Origin: Shewanella fidelis ATCC BAA-318
Lineage (GTDB): Bacteria; Pseudomonadota; Gammaproteobacteria; Enterobacterales; Shewanellaceae
Length of the DNA: 64,000 nt
NCBI RefSeq assembly: GCF_000518605.1
Contig: NZ_KI912459.1
Location: 223,235-287,234 of the forward strand
Direction of reading: 5' to 3'
The notes beneath the pieces are model-generated. The model was not told where the DNA came from and did not search any database. It saw nothing but the letters and a program-made list of their open reading frames with translations. Position 1 is the stretch's first letter, and each line of letters begins with the position of its first letter. Positions 24,988 to 33,481 of this stretch are shown here, piece by piece. The translations under genes were made by a program, and so were the position numbers.

Positions 24988-25305
24988 CTAGTTTAGATCT
25001 TTAAGTTCATTTTCAAAGTTAGCAATGTTAGATGCAAGCTTCTCTGGATCGATTTTGTAACGTCCTTCAGCAATTGCAGCTTTTATCTCATTTATTTTGT
25101 TTTGATCAACATCAGGCATATCGGCCATCTTAGTTTGCACGTTTTGAATTTGTTGAGCTTGAGACGTGATAGACACCGAGTCACCTTGTTGCGGTGTTGG
25201 TGTAGCACTTGTCGGCGCCGATTGTGTAGGCGTTCCTTTAGTGCTTGTCCCGCTGCCAATTCGTGAATTGGCATGGGGGTTAACTTGTTTAATATCAATA
25301 GCCAT
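24988..25305 (-). CDS. flgM: Anti-sigma28 factor FlgM
   Basis: 105 residues from ATG 25305 (MAIDIKQVN). The longer frame from 25347 lies inside the promoter and is rejected. The N-terminal half is a low-complexity Thr/Ser/Pro linker, and the C-terminal half has VQTKMADMPDVDQNKINEIKAAIAEG and the YKIDPEKLASNIANFE segment typical of FlgM. FlgM binds FliA until the hook is complete and is then exported. A sigma28 promoter at 25347-25373 lies directly upstream, giving the usual self-limiting loop. Confidence 0.93.
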   Translation of the reverse strand: MAIDIKQVNPHANSRIGSGTSTKGTPTQSAPTSATPTPQQGDSVSITSQAQQIQNVQTKMADMPDVDQNKINEIKAAIAEGRYKIDPEKLASNIANFENELKDLN

Positions 25306-25346
25306 TTTGAGATCCAACATTCTATAAAAAGAGTTTCTTACACACA

Positions 25347-25373
25347 CTATCGGCAGCGTGCTTTATTACTTTA
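25347..25373 (-). promoter_or_regulatory. Sigma28 promoter for flgM-flgN
   Basis: The minus strand reads TAAA, 15 bases, GCCGATAG. It lies in the 76-base gap between flgA and flgM and gives a leader of roughly 30 bases. This fits the known FliA control of flgM in other bacteria. Confidence 0.8.
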
Positions 25374-25381
25374 GCTTTATT

Positions 25382-26155
25382 TTACATTCTTACTTCGACT
25401 TCACCAACGCCAGTGACTTGAGCATCAAGGTTTTTTTGTGAGTGGCTGTTTTTAATGCGAATTTTATCACCAACATTGCCATCATGTAGCGCCTCGCCAA
25501 CGGTTTTAATCACAAAATTTTCTGAACGAGCATAAATCGAAACGCTGTCTCCCTTACATATAATGCAGAGTTGGTTTTCAAAAATAGGTTGCCCGGGTAC
25601 CACTCGTCTTTTAAGTCTAGCACCGACAACTTCGGATAGATTTTCAAATTGATGGCCACGCAAACTGGTTTGGTCAATGTACTCTATTGCCAAATCACTC
25701 TCTGAGAGTAGGTCACCCGGCCCCATGGTTGATTTAGCGACAACGACTGGGTAGAGGATATCGGCTCTCACGGATAGAAATATTTGCCATGGATAAGCTA
25801 GATCAGGACTTTTACAGCTGATTTTAACTGTGTTATTGCGCTTTATTTCACGATTACTGGCAATTTCCGCAGTAATAGGCGGATAACAATTGGGTAAGTT
25901 AACCCGAGTATCTAGGCTTTGCGGCGTGATTTGGATCTTAGCTTTTTCAGGAGCTTCAATTTTTTGTTCAACTGCGGCTATAGCTAATCGAGATAAGGTC
26001 GATATAGAGGGGATACTTGCGGGCTCTATGGCAAATGCGCGCGTAGATAACAAAATAGAGATTAAAACTAACCCAAAGTTCAAATTCCTAATGAATGCAA
26101 TCGCTTGATTAGCTAGAATGCCTCTATATGGTGTGATTTTTGGGGTAGCAGTCAT
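25382..26155 (-). CDS. flgA: Flagellar P-ring assembly chaperone FlgA
   Basis: 257 residues. The N-terminal hydrophobic signal (FGLVLISILLSTRAFA) begins near residue 27 and should send the protein to the periplasm. The C-terminal SAF-like domain has YPVVVAKSTMGPGDLLSESDL and VVPGQPIFENQLCIICKGDSV, ending in VTGVGEVEV as FlgA does. FlgA assists assembly of FlgI into the P ring. The ATG at 26155 has AAGGAT upstream. It heads the leftward flgA-flgM-flgN unit, with a sigma54 promoter at 26228-26243. Confidence 0.9.
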   Translation of the reverse strand: MTATPKITPYRGILANQAIAFIRNLNFGLVLISILLSTRAFAIEPASIPSISTLSRLAIAAVEQKIEAPEKAKIQITPQSLDTRVNLPNCYPPITAEIASNREIKRNNTVKISCKSPDLAYPWQIFLSVRADILYPVVVAKSTMGPGDLLSESDLAIEYIDQTSLRGHQFENLSEVVGARLKRRVVPGQPIFENQLCIICKGDSVSIYARSENFVIKTVGEALHDGNVGDKIRIKNSHSQKNLDAQVTGVGEVEVRM

Positions 26156-26227
26156 TGTTATCCTTATATGTAGTGAGCGTCATTAGTTTGACTGAATGTG
26201 TCGAGCTAGCGCTGTTCACCAGCAATA

Positions 26228-26243
26228 AGCAAGTTGTGTGCCG
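26228..26243 (-). promoter_or_regulatory. Sigma54 promoter for flgA-flgM-flgN
   Basis: The minus strand reads CGGCACACAACTTGCT. GG and GC are ten bases apart, and the first base differs from TGGCAC. It is about 70 bases upstream of flgA in the gap shared with divergent cheV. Confidence 0.6.
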
Positions 26244-26348
26244 AATACTGCAGTAGCTGATAGCAATCTGGAGATTGGCTATTGGCGTAACCTTATCAAA
26301 TGAAACAAATATAAACCTATCGAAATAGGTAACAAGGCAAAATATTGT

Positions 26349-27269
26349 ATGTCGAATATTCTTGAATCAGTAAACAAACGAACTCAATTGGTTGGACAAA
26401 ACCGCTTAGAGTTATTGTTATTTAAGCTAAATGGACGCCAGCGATTCGGCATAAACGTATTTAAAGTAAAAGAAGTCTTACAGTGCCCACCTTTGACTAA
26501 CTTGCCAAAGCTCAACTCAAAAGTGCGTGGTGTGGCGCATGTTCGTGGAATGACGATTTCAGTGATTGATTTAAGCGCGGCAACAGGTGGCCGTCCAATC
26601 GAGAATATCGAAAACTGTTTTATTATTATTTCTGAGTACAATCGCAGCGTACAAGGTTTTTTAGTCAGTTCTGTTGAGCGGATTATTAACATGAACTGGG
26701 AAGCGATTATGCCTCCACCGCAAGGTGCGGGGAAATTCTCTTATCTAACCGCTGTAACTGAAATCGACAATGAACTTGTTGAGATTTTAGATGTTGAAAA
26801 AATCCTTGATGAGATCTCACCCGTCAATACCAATACCAGTAAAGAGCTTGATGAAGCGCTCACCATTGATAGAGACAAGCATTACCATATTATGGTGATA
26901 GATGATTCATCAGTTGCACGTAAGCAAATTATTCGCGCGCTAACGTCGCTAGATCTGCAAATCGATACCGCTAAAGATGGTAAAGAAGCGCTCGATAAGC
27001 TTAGAGCAATTTCTGCAGAGTTAGATGATGTATCTACCGAGATCCCATTGATCATCTCTGATATCGAAATGCCAGAAATGGATGGTTATACTTTGACTGC
27101 TGAGATCCGCGATGATCCTAAGCTAAAAAATATCAAGGTGGTCTTGCATACATCACTCAGTGGCGTGTTTAACCAAGCTATGGTGCAAAAAGTTGGGGCT
27201 AACGATTTTATTGCTAAGTTTAACCCTGATGAATTAGCTGCGGCAGTGAACAAGCATTTAAGTTTATAA
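26349..27269 (+). CDS. cheV: Chemotaxis coupling protein CheV
   Basis: 306 residues. Residues 15-160 form a CheW-like coupling domain (LELLLFKLNGRQRFGINVFKVKEVLQ). Residues 175-306 form a response-regulator receiver with MVIDDSSVARK and the phosphorylation site ISDIEMPEMDG. CheV couples chemoreceptors to the CheA kinase and may dampen signalling when phosphorylated. It lies next to cheR, and this pair sits upstream of flgB in Shewanella and Vibrio. The start ATG is at 26349. No clear sigma54 or sigma28 site was found for it in the flgA-cheV gap. Confidence 0.92.
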   Translation: MSNILESVNKRTQLVGQNRLELLLFKLNGRQRFGINVFKVKEVLQCPPLTNLPKLNSKVRGVAHVRGMTISVIDLSAATGGRPIENIENCFIIISEYNRSVQGFLVSSVERIINMNWEAIMPPPQGAGKFSYLTAVTEIDNELVEILDVEKILDEISPVNTNTSKELDEALTIDRDKHYHIMVIDDSSVARKQIIRALTSLDLQIDTAKDGKEALDKLRAISAELDDVSTEIPLIISDIEMPEMDGYTLTAEIRDDPKLKNIKVVLHTSLSGVFNQAMVQKVGANDFIAKFNPDELAAAVNKHLSL

Positions 27270-27398
27270 TAGGCTGTATTGTAGAGTGGCATAGGCTTTG
27301 GCTTGTGTTTCTCCCTTTGCTGATGTATAACGCTGCCTTCGTTTTTGCTGTTGCAGACTACGCTATTGCAGTTTGTTTTATTTTATTAGGATATAAGC

Positions 27399-28232
27399 GT
27401 GTCAAATAAATCTCTCGCTGAGAATGAGTACAATCAGTTTCGTCTATTCTTGGAGCAGCATAGTGGTATTGTGCTGGGAGAAAACAAACAGTATTTGGTT
27501 CGCAGCCGCTTAGCGCCTTTAATGGGTAAGTATAACTTGCCCTCTTTATCTGATGTGGTTAAACACTCGATGAAACCGACCGAGCGCCAATTGCGCACAG
27601 AGGTGATCGATGCCATGACCACCAATGAAACGCTATGGTTCCGTGACCGTTACCCCTTTGAGCTGTTGGCTGATTCAATATTACCAACCTTTAGTCGTTT
27701 AGGTCGTCCAGTTAAGATCTGGTCAGCAGCATGTTCATCTGGGCAAGAGCCTTATTCGTTGGCGATGAGCGTGCTAGAGCACCAACAGCGTAAGCCGGGC
27801 AGCCTGCCAACAGGGGCGACAATTTTGGCGACAGACTTGTCGCCTTCAATGCTTGAACGCTGTAAAAATGCAGAATACGACAACTTAGCACTGGCACGTG
27901 GTTTATCAGATGAGCGTAAGCGTCAGTTTTTTGATGCTTTGCCGTCAGGCAACATGGTAGTCAAAGCCAATGTTAAGCGACTCGTTAGCTTCAGAGCTCA
28001 CAATTTACTTGAGAGTTATACCTTATTAGGCAAGTTCGATATTATCTTTTGCCGTAATGTATTGATCTATTTCTCACCTGAGGCAAAGCGGAAAATACTG
28101 CGGCAATTTGCTGCCGCACTTAACCCTAACGGTATTCTATTTTTAGGTGCATCAGAGTCTATAGCTGGGTTATCTGATGAATTTGATATGGTGCGCTGTA
28201 ATCCTGGCATCTATTATCAAAAGAAATCCTAA
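27399..28232 (+). CDS. cheR: Chemoreceptor glutamate methyltransferase CheR
   Basis: 277 residues. An N-terminal helical domain is followed by the CheR catalytic domain: NETLWFRDRYPF, KIWSAACSSGQEPYSLAM (SAM motif), ILATDLSPSMLERC and DIIFCRNVLIYF. It methylates glutamates of chemoreceptors to reset sensitivity. It starts 130 bases after cheV on the same strand, with AGGAT upstream of the start codon. A strong intrinsic terminator at 28247 follows it and separates it from the flgB operon. Confidence 0.94.
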   Translation: MSNKSLAENEYNQFRLFLEQHSGIVLGENKQYLVRSRLAPLMGKYNLPSLSDVVKHSMKPTERQLRTEVIDAMTTNETLWFRDRYPFELLADSILPTFSRLGRPVKIWSAACSSGQEPYSLAMSVLEHQQRKPGSLPTGATILATDLSPSMLERCKNAEYDNLALARGLSDERKRQFFDALPSGNMVVKANVKRLVSFRAHNLLESYTLLGKFDIIFCRNVLIYFSPEAKRKILRQFAAALNPNGILFLGASESIAGLSDEFDMVRCNPGIYYQKKS

Positions 28233-28246
28233 CTGCTTCTACCAAT

Positions 28247-28275
28247 AACGCGCTTATTCATAAGCGCGTTTTTTA
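28247..28275 (+). terminator. Intrinsic terminator after cheR
   Basis: AACGCGCTTAT pairs perfectly with ATAAGCGCGTT around a two-base gap (TC), followed by TTTTTT. Confidence 0.88.
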
Positions 28276-28325
28276 TTGTCTGCTAATTATCCACCTTCCA
28301 AAATTTCTTTATATCTACTCATTCT

Positions 28326-28341
28326 TGGCACAGCTATTGCT
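28326..28341 (+). promoter_or_regulatory. Sigma54 promoter for flgBCDE
   Basis: TGGCACAGCTATTGCT, a full match with GG and GC ten bases apart. It lies about 35 bases upstream of the flgB ATG. Confidence 0.85.
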
Positions 28342-28375
28342 TTATTTTTGCCTGTAACGCTGAGGAGGCAATTTT

Positions 28376-28774
28376 ATGGCGATTAGTTTTGATAAAGCAT
28401 TAGGTGTTCATCAACACACTTTGGGGATCCGTTCTCAACGTGCAGAAGTGTTGTCTTCAAATATCGCGAATGCTGATACGCCAAATTATAAAGCCCGTGA
28501 TGTGGATTTTGCCAAAGCGATGACTGCCGCACAGTCAAAGCAGTCTGGCTTAGCCATGGTTAAGAGTGACAGCAAACATTTCGATTTAGCAGCCTTAACT
28601 CAGCAGCACATCAGTTACCGTGTTCCAAATCAGCCTGATACGGGTGACGGTAATACCGTTGATATCCAACAAGAGCAGTCGGCATTTATGCAAAATGCGC
28701 TTGAGTATCAAATGTCACTCGGTTTTTTAGACGGTAAGTTTTCAGGCATGAAAAAAGCGATTAGAGGCGATTAA
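28376..28774 (+). CDS. flgB: Flagellar proximal rod protein FlgB
   Basis: 132 residues, the usual FlgB length. The N-terminal rod motif SSNIANADTPNYKARDVDF and the C-terminal YQMSLGFLDG segment are characteristic. FlgB forms the cell-proximal rod in the periplasm after export by the flagellar type III system. GAGGAGG lies just upstream of the ATG. It is the first gene of flgBCDE behind a consensus sigma54 promoter, and flgC follows after two bases. Confidence 0.96.
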   Translation: MAISFDKALGVHQHTLGIRSQRAEVLSSNIANADTPNYKARDVDFAKAMTAAQSKQSGLAMVKSDSKHFDLAALTQQHISYRVPNQPDTGDGNTVDIQQEQSAFMQNALEYQMSLGFLDGKFSGMKKAIRGD

Positions 28775-28776
28775 TT

Positions 28777-29193
28777 ATGAGCTTATTTAATATTTTTAAT
28801 GTGGCTGGCTCGGGGATGTCTGCGCAATCTGTGCGCTTGAATACCACTGCCAGCAATATCGCCAATGCTGACTCTGTCTCAAGCAGTGTCGGTGAAACTT
28901 ATCGTGCTCGTCATCCTATTTTTGAAGCCGAGATGAGTAAAGCGCAGCAACATCAAAGTGCCTCAGCATCGGTTGCGGTAAAAGGCATCGTTGAAAGTGA
29001 TTTACCGCTAAATAAAGAGTTTGCGCCAGATCATCCAATGGCTGATACCGATGGCTTCATTTATAAACCCAATGTCAATGTGATGGAGGAGATGGCCAAT
29101 ATGATTTCAGCCTCTCGCTCTTATCAAATGAACGTACAAGTCACTGAAGCGGCAAAATCTATGCTTCAGCAGACACTTAGAATAGGCAAATAA
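28777..29193 (+). CDS. flgC: Flagellar proximal rod protein FlgC
   Basis: 138 residues. It begins FNIFNVAGSGMSAQSVRLNTTASNIANADS and ends with ASRSYQMNVQVTEAAKSMLQQTLRIGK, both standard FlgC sequence. It is part of the proximal rod. It is two bases after flgB and 25 bases before flgD, inside the same operon. Confidence 0.97.
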   Translation: MSLFNIFNVAGSGMSAQSVRLNTTASNIANADSVSSSVGETYRARHPIFEAEMSKAQQHQSASASVAVKGIVESDLPLNKEFAPDHPMADTDGFIYKPNVNVMEEMANMISASRSYQMNVQVTEAAKSMLQQTLRIGK

Positions 29194-29218
29194 ACTCAGT
29201 GCAAGCTGGAGGTAAATT

Positions 29219-30046
29219 TTGAGCCTTATTAATCCGCTCACCGGAACATCGGCAGCGCCAGGGGCAACTCAAGTTGGTGGGATCTCGCCTCAAAGCAATC
29301 CTATTTCGCCACAAACAGCTCAAGCAACGCAAAGTAGCGCGGCTGCGGCAACCAATACAGAGCAAACATCAACAGGCAACCCATTTCTTGACGGTCTGCG
29401 TTTGCCTGAAGAGAACGCAGTACCAGAGCCAAACAATCAAGAGCTGACTCAAGAAGACTTTTTTGCGCTTTTGAGTCAGCAGTTATCAATGCAAGATCCG
29501 TTTAAGCCTGTTGAAAACGACCAGATGATCCAGCAGATGGCGTCATTCTCAACGGTTGACGGGATCAGCAAGTTGAATGAAGAGATTGTTAACCTAAACG
29601 CGTTAACCAGCTCAAGTCAGGCGTTGCAGGCATCAGGATTGGTTGGGCAAAAGGTACTTATCCCTTCTGATACCGCACATATCTCTGCTGAAGACACCAG
29701 CATGAAGGGCATCATTAGTACGCCGGAATCTATTGAATCGATTACCGTACGCATCGAGGATGAAAAAGGTCAGCTGGTTGACACTTACACCGTTGATGGC
29801 AGCGCCGGGGGCAATATCGATGTCAGCTGGGATGGACTCGATAAAAACGGTGAACCAGTTGCTGAAGGTAATTATACCTTTAAGGCAAGCGGTAAGGTTG
29901 ATGGTAAGAGCGAAGAGTTGCCTGTATCAACTTACGCACATGTTACTAGTGTTTCGCTAGGTACGGCGGCAACAGGTGCTATTTTGAATTTACGTGGTGT
30001 TGGCGGTATTAAGATCAGCGATGTACTTGCTGTGTCTGAGACCTAA
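29219..30046 (+). CDS. flgD: Flagellar hook cap/assembly protein FlgD
   Basis: 275 residues. The N-terminal part has LTQEDFFALLSQQLSMQDPFKPVENDQMIQQMASFSTVDGI, the FlgD signature. The C-terminal part is a FlgD Ig-like/Tudor-like domain (VSWDGLDKNGEPVAEGNYTF). The start is TTG 29219, with GGAGGT at a good distance upstream. FlgD caps the growing hook and lets FlgE add at the tip. The first 60 residues are rich in Gln, Ala and Thr, which is usual for the exported N-terminus. Confidence 0.95.
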   Translation: MSLINPLTGTSAAPGATQVGGISPQSNPISPQTAQATQSSAAAATNTEQTSTGNPFLDGLRLPEENAVPEPNNQELTQEDFFALLSQQLSMQDPFKPVENDQMIQQMASFSTVDGISKLNEEIVNLNALTSSSQALQASGLVGQKVLIPSDTAHISAEDTSMKGIISTPESIESITVRIEDEKGQLVDTYTVDGSAGGNIDVSWDGLDKNGEPVAEGNYTFKASGKVDGKSEELPVSTYAHVTSVSLGTAATGAILNLRGVGGIKISDVLAVSET

Positions 30047-30152
30047 TTAAAAGCGTTAGCACAACAACTAACGACATAAATAATTTTCGGAGCGTTGCAT
30101 AGCAAGTTGGCAGCGTTTCAATATCGAATTACATAAAGGACTGGGGTGAATC

Positions 30153-31514
30153 ATGTCATTTAATATTGCATTGAGCGGGATTTCATCTGCGCAAAAAGAT
30201 CTAAATACAACGGCAAATAACATCGCCAACGTAAATACCACAGGTTTTAAAGAATCACGTGCGGAATTTGCCGATGTGTATGCAAGCTCGATTTTTGCCA
30301 ACAGCAAAACGACTGTAGGTGGCGGTGTAGCAACTAGCCAGATTGCGCAGCAGTTCCACCAAGGCAGTATGCAATTTACCAATAACTCGTTAGATATGGC
30401 GATCAACGGTGGTGGCTTCTTTGTTACTTCATCAGAAATTGGTTCACAGGATCACTCATATACTCGAGCGGGTGCGTTTAAGTTTGACTCTAACAACTAT
30501 ATTGTTGATTCAGCGGGTAACTACTTACAGACTTTCCCTGTTGATAAAGACGGTAACTCGACCTCTGTCAGTTTAACCACCACTAAGCCTGTACAGATCC
30601 CAGATACAGCGGGTAGCCCAGTTAAAACTGATAATGTTGGCTTGCAAATGAACCTAAACGCGGGTGAGGGGACACTTGATCCGGCAGCGTTTGACCCAGA
30701 TGATCCAGAGACCTTTAACAACTCTACTTCAGTGACCATCTATGACTCACTGGGTGAGCCACATATTTTGACCTCATATTTTGTGCGTCCGCCAAATGCA
30801 GCACATAACAATGAAAGTAACTGGGTCGCATTTTATGCGGTTGATGGTAAGCCAGTTAACCTAGATCCCGACTCTGGTGAATATAAAATTGACGCCGATG
30901 GCGACGGCACTGCAGATGGCACGGCAAAAGCTGAAAATGCTGCAGGTTGGAAAGGTGCTGCTGTATCCTTTAACGCTACAGGCGGCTATGAGGGTAGTAA
31001 CCCTGCGGTAATCACTACTGAAGAGCTAGGTGTTGGTGGTGCTAACGTATTAGGCCCAGGTGCAGACGGTAGCCAAAAGTTAACTCTTAACTTTAATAAC
31101 CCGACTCAGTTTGCATCACCATTTGAGGTGACTGAATTGACTCAGGATGGTACTACAGTAGGCCGTCTAACCAATGTTGAAGTGGGCGCAGATGGCCTTA
31201 TCAATGCCAGCTATAGTAATGGTTCTACCGTGCCGCTTGCCCGAGTAGCCTTAGTACGCTTTGCTAATGAGCAAGGTTTGTCACAGTCGGGTAATACCTC
31301 TTGGAAAGCCAGCCTAGACTCAGGCCCAGCGTTAGCGGGCGAGGCTAATAGTGGTACATTTGGTAGTATTCGTTCGTCAGCCCTTGAGCAGTCAAACGTC
31401 GATCTAACCACAGAGTTAGTTGATTTGATTTCAGCGCAACGTAACTTCCAAGCTAACTCTCGTACCCTTGAAGTGAACAACACCTTGCAGCAATCAATTC
31501 TACAAATCCGCTAA
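30153..31514 (+). CDS. flgE: Flagellar hook protein FlgE
   Basis: 453 residues. It begins MSFNIALSGISSAQKDLNTTANNIANVNTTGFK and ends LVDLISAQRNFQANSRTLEVNNTLQQSILQIR, both standard hook sequence. The central domain includes EPHILTSYFVR and DADGDGTADG. It forms the hook that joins the rod to the filament. The 106-base gap after flgD is wider than others in the operon. Downstream lies a 400-base spacer with two repeat arrays and a new promoter, so flgE probably ends its transcript unit or depends on read-through. Confidence 0.96.
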   Translation: MSFNIALSGISSAQKDLNTTANNIANVNTTGFKESRAEFADVYASSIFANSKTTVGGGVATSQIAQQFHQGSMQFTNNSLDMAINGGGFFVTSSEIGSQDHSYTRAGAFKFDSNNYIVDSAGNYLQTFPVDKDGNSTSVSLTTTKPVQIPDTAGSPVKTDNVGLQMNLNAGEGTLDPAAFDPDDPETFNNSTSVTIYDSLGEPHILTSYFVRPPNAAHNNESNWVAFYAVDGKPVNLDPDSGEYKIDADGDGTADGTAKAENAAGWKGAAVSFNATGGYEGSNPAVITTEELGVGGANVLGPGADGSQKLTLNFNNPTQFASPFEVTELTQDGTTVGRLTNVEVGADGLINASYSNGSTVPLARVALVRFANEQGLSQSGNTSWKASLDSGPALAGEANSGTFGSIRSSALEQSNVDLTTELVDLISAQRNFQANSRTLEVNNTLQQSILQIR

Positions 31515-31560
31515 TCGATAACGGCTAAGGCGGCTTCGTTTTGAGGTCGCCCTTTGCGCT

Positions 31561-31637
31561 ACTAGGACCTAGAACCCAGAACCTAGGACCCAGAACCTAG
31601 AACCTAGAACCTGGAACCTAGGACCTAGGACCTAGGA
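31561..31637. repeat. CTAG heptad tandem array
   Basis: About ten tandem 7-base units vary around CCTAGGA and CCTAGAA, ending in CCTAGGAAAAGC. The last decamer TAGGAAAAGC also closes the first heptad block in the flgP-flgN array, near 24111. Confidence 0.85.
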
Positions 31638-31649
31638 AAAGCTCGCATT

Positions 31650-31749
31650 GCTTTAATTTTATTGCCGTCGATTTTATTTTATTGCCGTCGCTTTAATTTT
31701 ATTGCCGTCGCTTTAATTTTATTGCCGTCACTTTAATTTTATTGCCGTA
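31650..31749. repeat. 20-bp tandem repeat, five units
   Basis: The unit GCTTTAATTTTATTGCCGTC is repeated at 31650, 31670 (variant start GATTTTATTT), 31690, 31710 and 31730, with a sixth partial copy from 31750. Units abut without spacers, so it is a simple tandem array and not a CRISPR. Confidence 0.93.
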
Positions 31750-31862
31750 GCTTTAATTTCTCCGTTTTGGAAGCGCTCCTACGAGGCAATCCCACTTGCC
31801 GTTAATGAGTTTGTTTCATCTTATCTTTGACCTAGAACCTAGATTCTTCTTTTTGCCAGTTT

Positions 31863-31878
31863 TGGCACGATGTTTGCT
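31863..31878 (+). promoter_or_regulatory. Sigma54 promoter for flgF onward
   Basis: TGGCACGATGTTTGCT, a full consensus match about 40 bases upstream of the flgF GTG. It restarts transcription downstream of the repeat spacer. Confidence 0.85.
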
Positions 31879-31915
31879 TTCTTGTTGTTTAGACGGAAGT
31901 TTGACGGAGTGTCAC

Positions 31916-32659
31916 GTGGACAAATTGCTCTATGTCGCTATGAGCGGCGCTAAACAGAATATGAATTCATTGGCTATCAGTGCCAATAATTTGGCCAATG
32001 CGAATACAGATGGCTTTAAGGCTGATCTTGCTCAGGCGCGCTCTATGCAGGCCTTTGGTGAAGGTTTACCTACCCGCGTTTTTTCAATGACCGAAACTCC
32101 GTCAGCGAACTTTGCCAGTGGTCCAATAAAAACCACAGGCCGTGATCTCGATGTCGCAGTTAAAGGCGACGGCTGGATAGCTGTTCAGGCTGAAGATGGT
32201 GGTGAGGCTTATACTCGCTCCGGCAGCTTACGCTTTGATAATACCGGTGTGCTACGTAACGACAGAGGCACTGCAGTGATGGGCGATAACGGCCCAATTG
32301 TGTTACCACTGCCTATTGAAAAAGTCGAGATCTCTCAAGACGGCATAGTGTCCGTTCGTCCGTCAGGTGCTACCGCTGAAGTGATTGAAGAAGTCGCTCG
32401 TATCAAGCTAGTTAACCCAGGAAATCAGAATTTAATGCGTGGTGAAGACGGTTTGTTTCGCCTAATGTCCGGCGAAAATGCGCCGGCTGATCCTAACGTA
32501 GGTTTATTAAGCGGGGCTGTTGAAGGCAGCAACGTTAATGCAGTACATGAAATGGTATCTATGATTGACCTGCAACGTCAGTTTGAGATGCAAGTAAAAA
32601 TGATGAAAACCGCAGAAGAAAATGATCGCGCATCTTCTGCCTTAATGCGCATAAGCTAG
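31916..32659 (+). CDS. flgF: Flagellar proximal rod protein FlgF
   Basis: 247 residues from GTG 31916, chosen because GGAG is six bases upstream and because VDKLLYVAMSGAKQNMNSLAISANNLANANTDGFK is the standard FlgF N-terminus. The conserved closing part GSNVNAVHEMVSMIDLQRQFEMQVKMM is intact. It forms part of the rod. Its own sigma54 promoter lies directly upstream, and flgG follows after ten bases. Confidence 0.95.
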   Translation: MDKLLYVAMSGAKQNMNSLAISANNLANANTDGFKADLAQARSMQAFGEGLPTRVFSMTETPSANFASGPIKTTGRDLDVAVKGDGWIAVQAEDGGEAYTRSGSLRFDNTGVLRNDRGTAVMGDNGPIVLPLPIEKVEISQDGIVSVRPSGATAEVIEEVARIKLVNPGNQNLMRGEDGLFRLMSGENAPADPNVGLLSGAVEGSNVNAVHEMVSMIDLQRQFEMQVKMMKTAEENDRASSALMRIS

Positions 32660-32669
32660 GAGAGAAACT

Positions 32670-33458
32670 ATGCATCCCGCTTTATGGATAAGTAAGACAG
32701 GCTTAGACGCTCAGCAAACTGATATTTCAGTTATTTCAAATAACGTGGCTAACGCAAGTACCGTTGGCTTTAAAAAGAGCCGTGCGGTATTTGAAGATCT
32801 GCTTTATCAAAACGTTAACCAAGCTGGTGGCATCAGTGCCTCCAATACAAAGTTGCCTAATGGTTTGAGCATAGGTGCAGGTACTAAGGTTGTTGCTACC
32901 CAAGAGATGTTTACCCAAGGCAACATGTTAACCACAGATAACTCATTAGATCTAATGGTTGAAGGCCCTGGCTTTTTTGAAGTGCAGCTGCCAGATGGCA
33001 CCGCTGCTTATACCCGAAACGGTCAGTTTAGCTTAGATGACACAGGGCAAATTGTAACGCCGGGTTCTGGTTATGTTGTGCAACCAGCGATCACTATTCC
33101 TGAAGATGCTACCAGTATTACGGTTTCTGCCGAAGGTGAAGTATCGGTGAAAACCCCAGGCAATGCTGAGAACCAAGTTGTGGGTCAATTAGCGATGTCT
33201 GACTTTATCAATCCGTCAGGGCTCGATCCTATGGGGCAAAACCTTTATTTAGAAACTGGCGCAAGTGGTACACCAATTCAAGGTACTGCATCACTTGATG
33301 GTATGGGCGCTATTCGCCAAGGTGCGCTTGAAACTTCAAACGTTAACGTAACTGAAGAGTTAGTTAACTTAATTGAAAGTCAGCGCATTTATGAGATGAA
33401 CTCAAAAGTGATCTCAGCTGTTGACCAGATGTTGTCTTACGTAAATCAGAATTTATAA
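32670..33458 (+). CDS. flgG: Flagellar distal rod protein FlgG
   Basis: 262 residues. It begins MHPALWISKTGLDAQQTDISVISNNVANASTVGFKKSRAVFEDL and ends with ETSNVNVTEELVNLIESQRIYEMNSKVISAVDQML, both invariant in FlgG. It makes the distal rod that crosses the peptidoglycan and outer-membrane bushings. The usual length is 260-262. It sits between flgF and flgH in the expected order. Confidence 0.97.
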   Translation: MHPALWISKTGLDAQQTDISVISNNVANASTVGFKKSRAVFEDLLYQNVNQAGGISASNTKLPNGLSIGAGTKVVATQEMFTQGNMLTTDNSLDLMVEGPGFFEVQLPDGTAAYTRNGQFSLDDTGQIVTPGSGYVVQPAITIPEDATSITVSAEGEVSVKTPGNAENQVVGQLAMSDFINPSGLDPMGQNLYLETGASGTPIQGTASLDGMGAIRQGALETSNVNVTEELVNLIESQRIYEMNSKVISAVDQMLSYVNQNL

Positions 33459-33481
33459 GCATTTTTAAAGAGGCTTTGACT

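Larger units (their letters stand above)
31515..31915. other. Repeat-bearing spacer between flgE and flgF
   Basis: A 401-base gap in what is usually a compact operon. In order it holds a CTAG heptad array (31561-31637), a 20-bp tandem array (31650-31749), a segment containing GGAAGCGCTCCTACGA, a remnant CCTAGAACCTAG near 31831 and a sigma54 promoter (31863-31878). A long upstream in-frame ATG at 31796 would add 40 residues to FlgF and is not credible. Confidence 0.8.

Noticed and set aside
31650..31749. Regularly repeated units that might suggest a CRISPR array
   Set aside because: Units abut with no spacers, and no cas gene is present. It is a plain tandem repeat.
31796..31915. N-terminal extension of FlgF by 40 residues
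   Set aside because: The added sequence is not FlgF-like, and it spans the sigma54 promoter. GTG 31916 has a good ribosome site.
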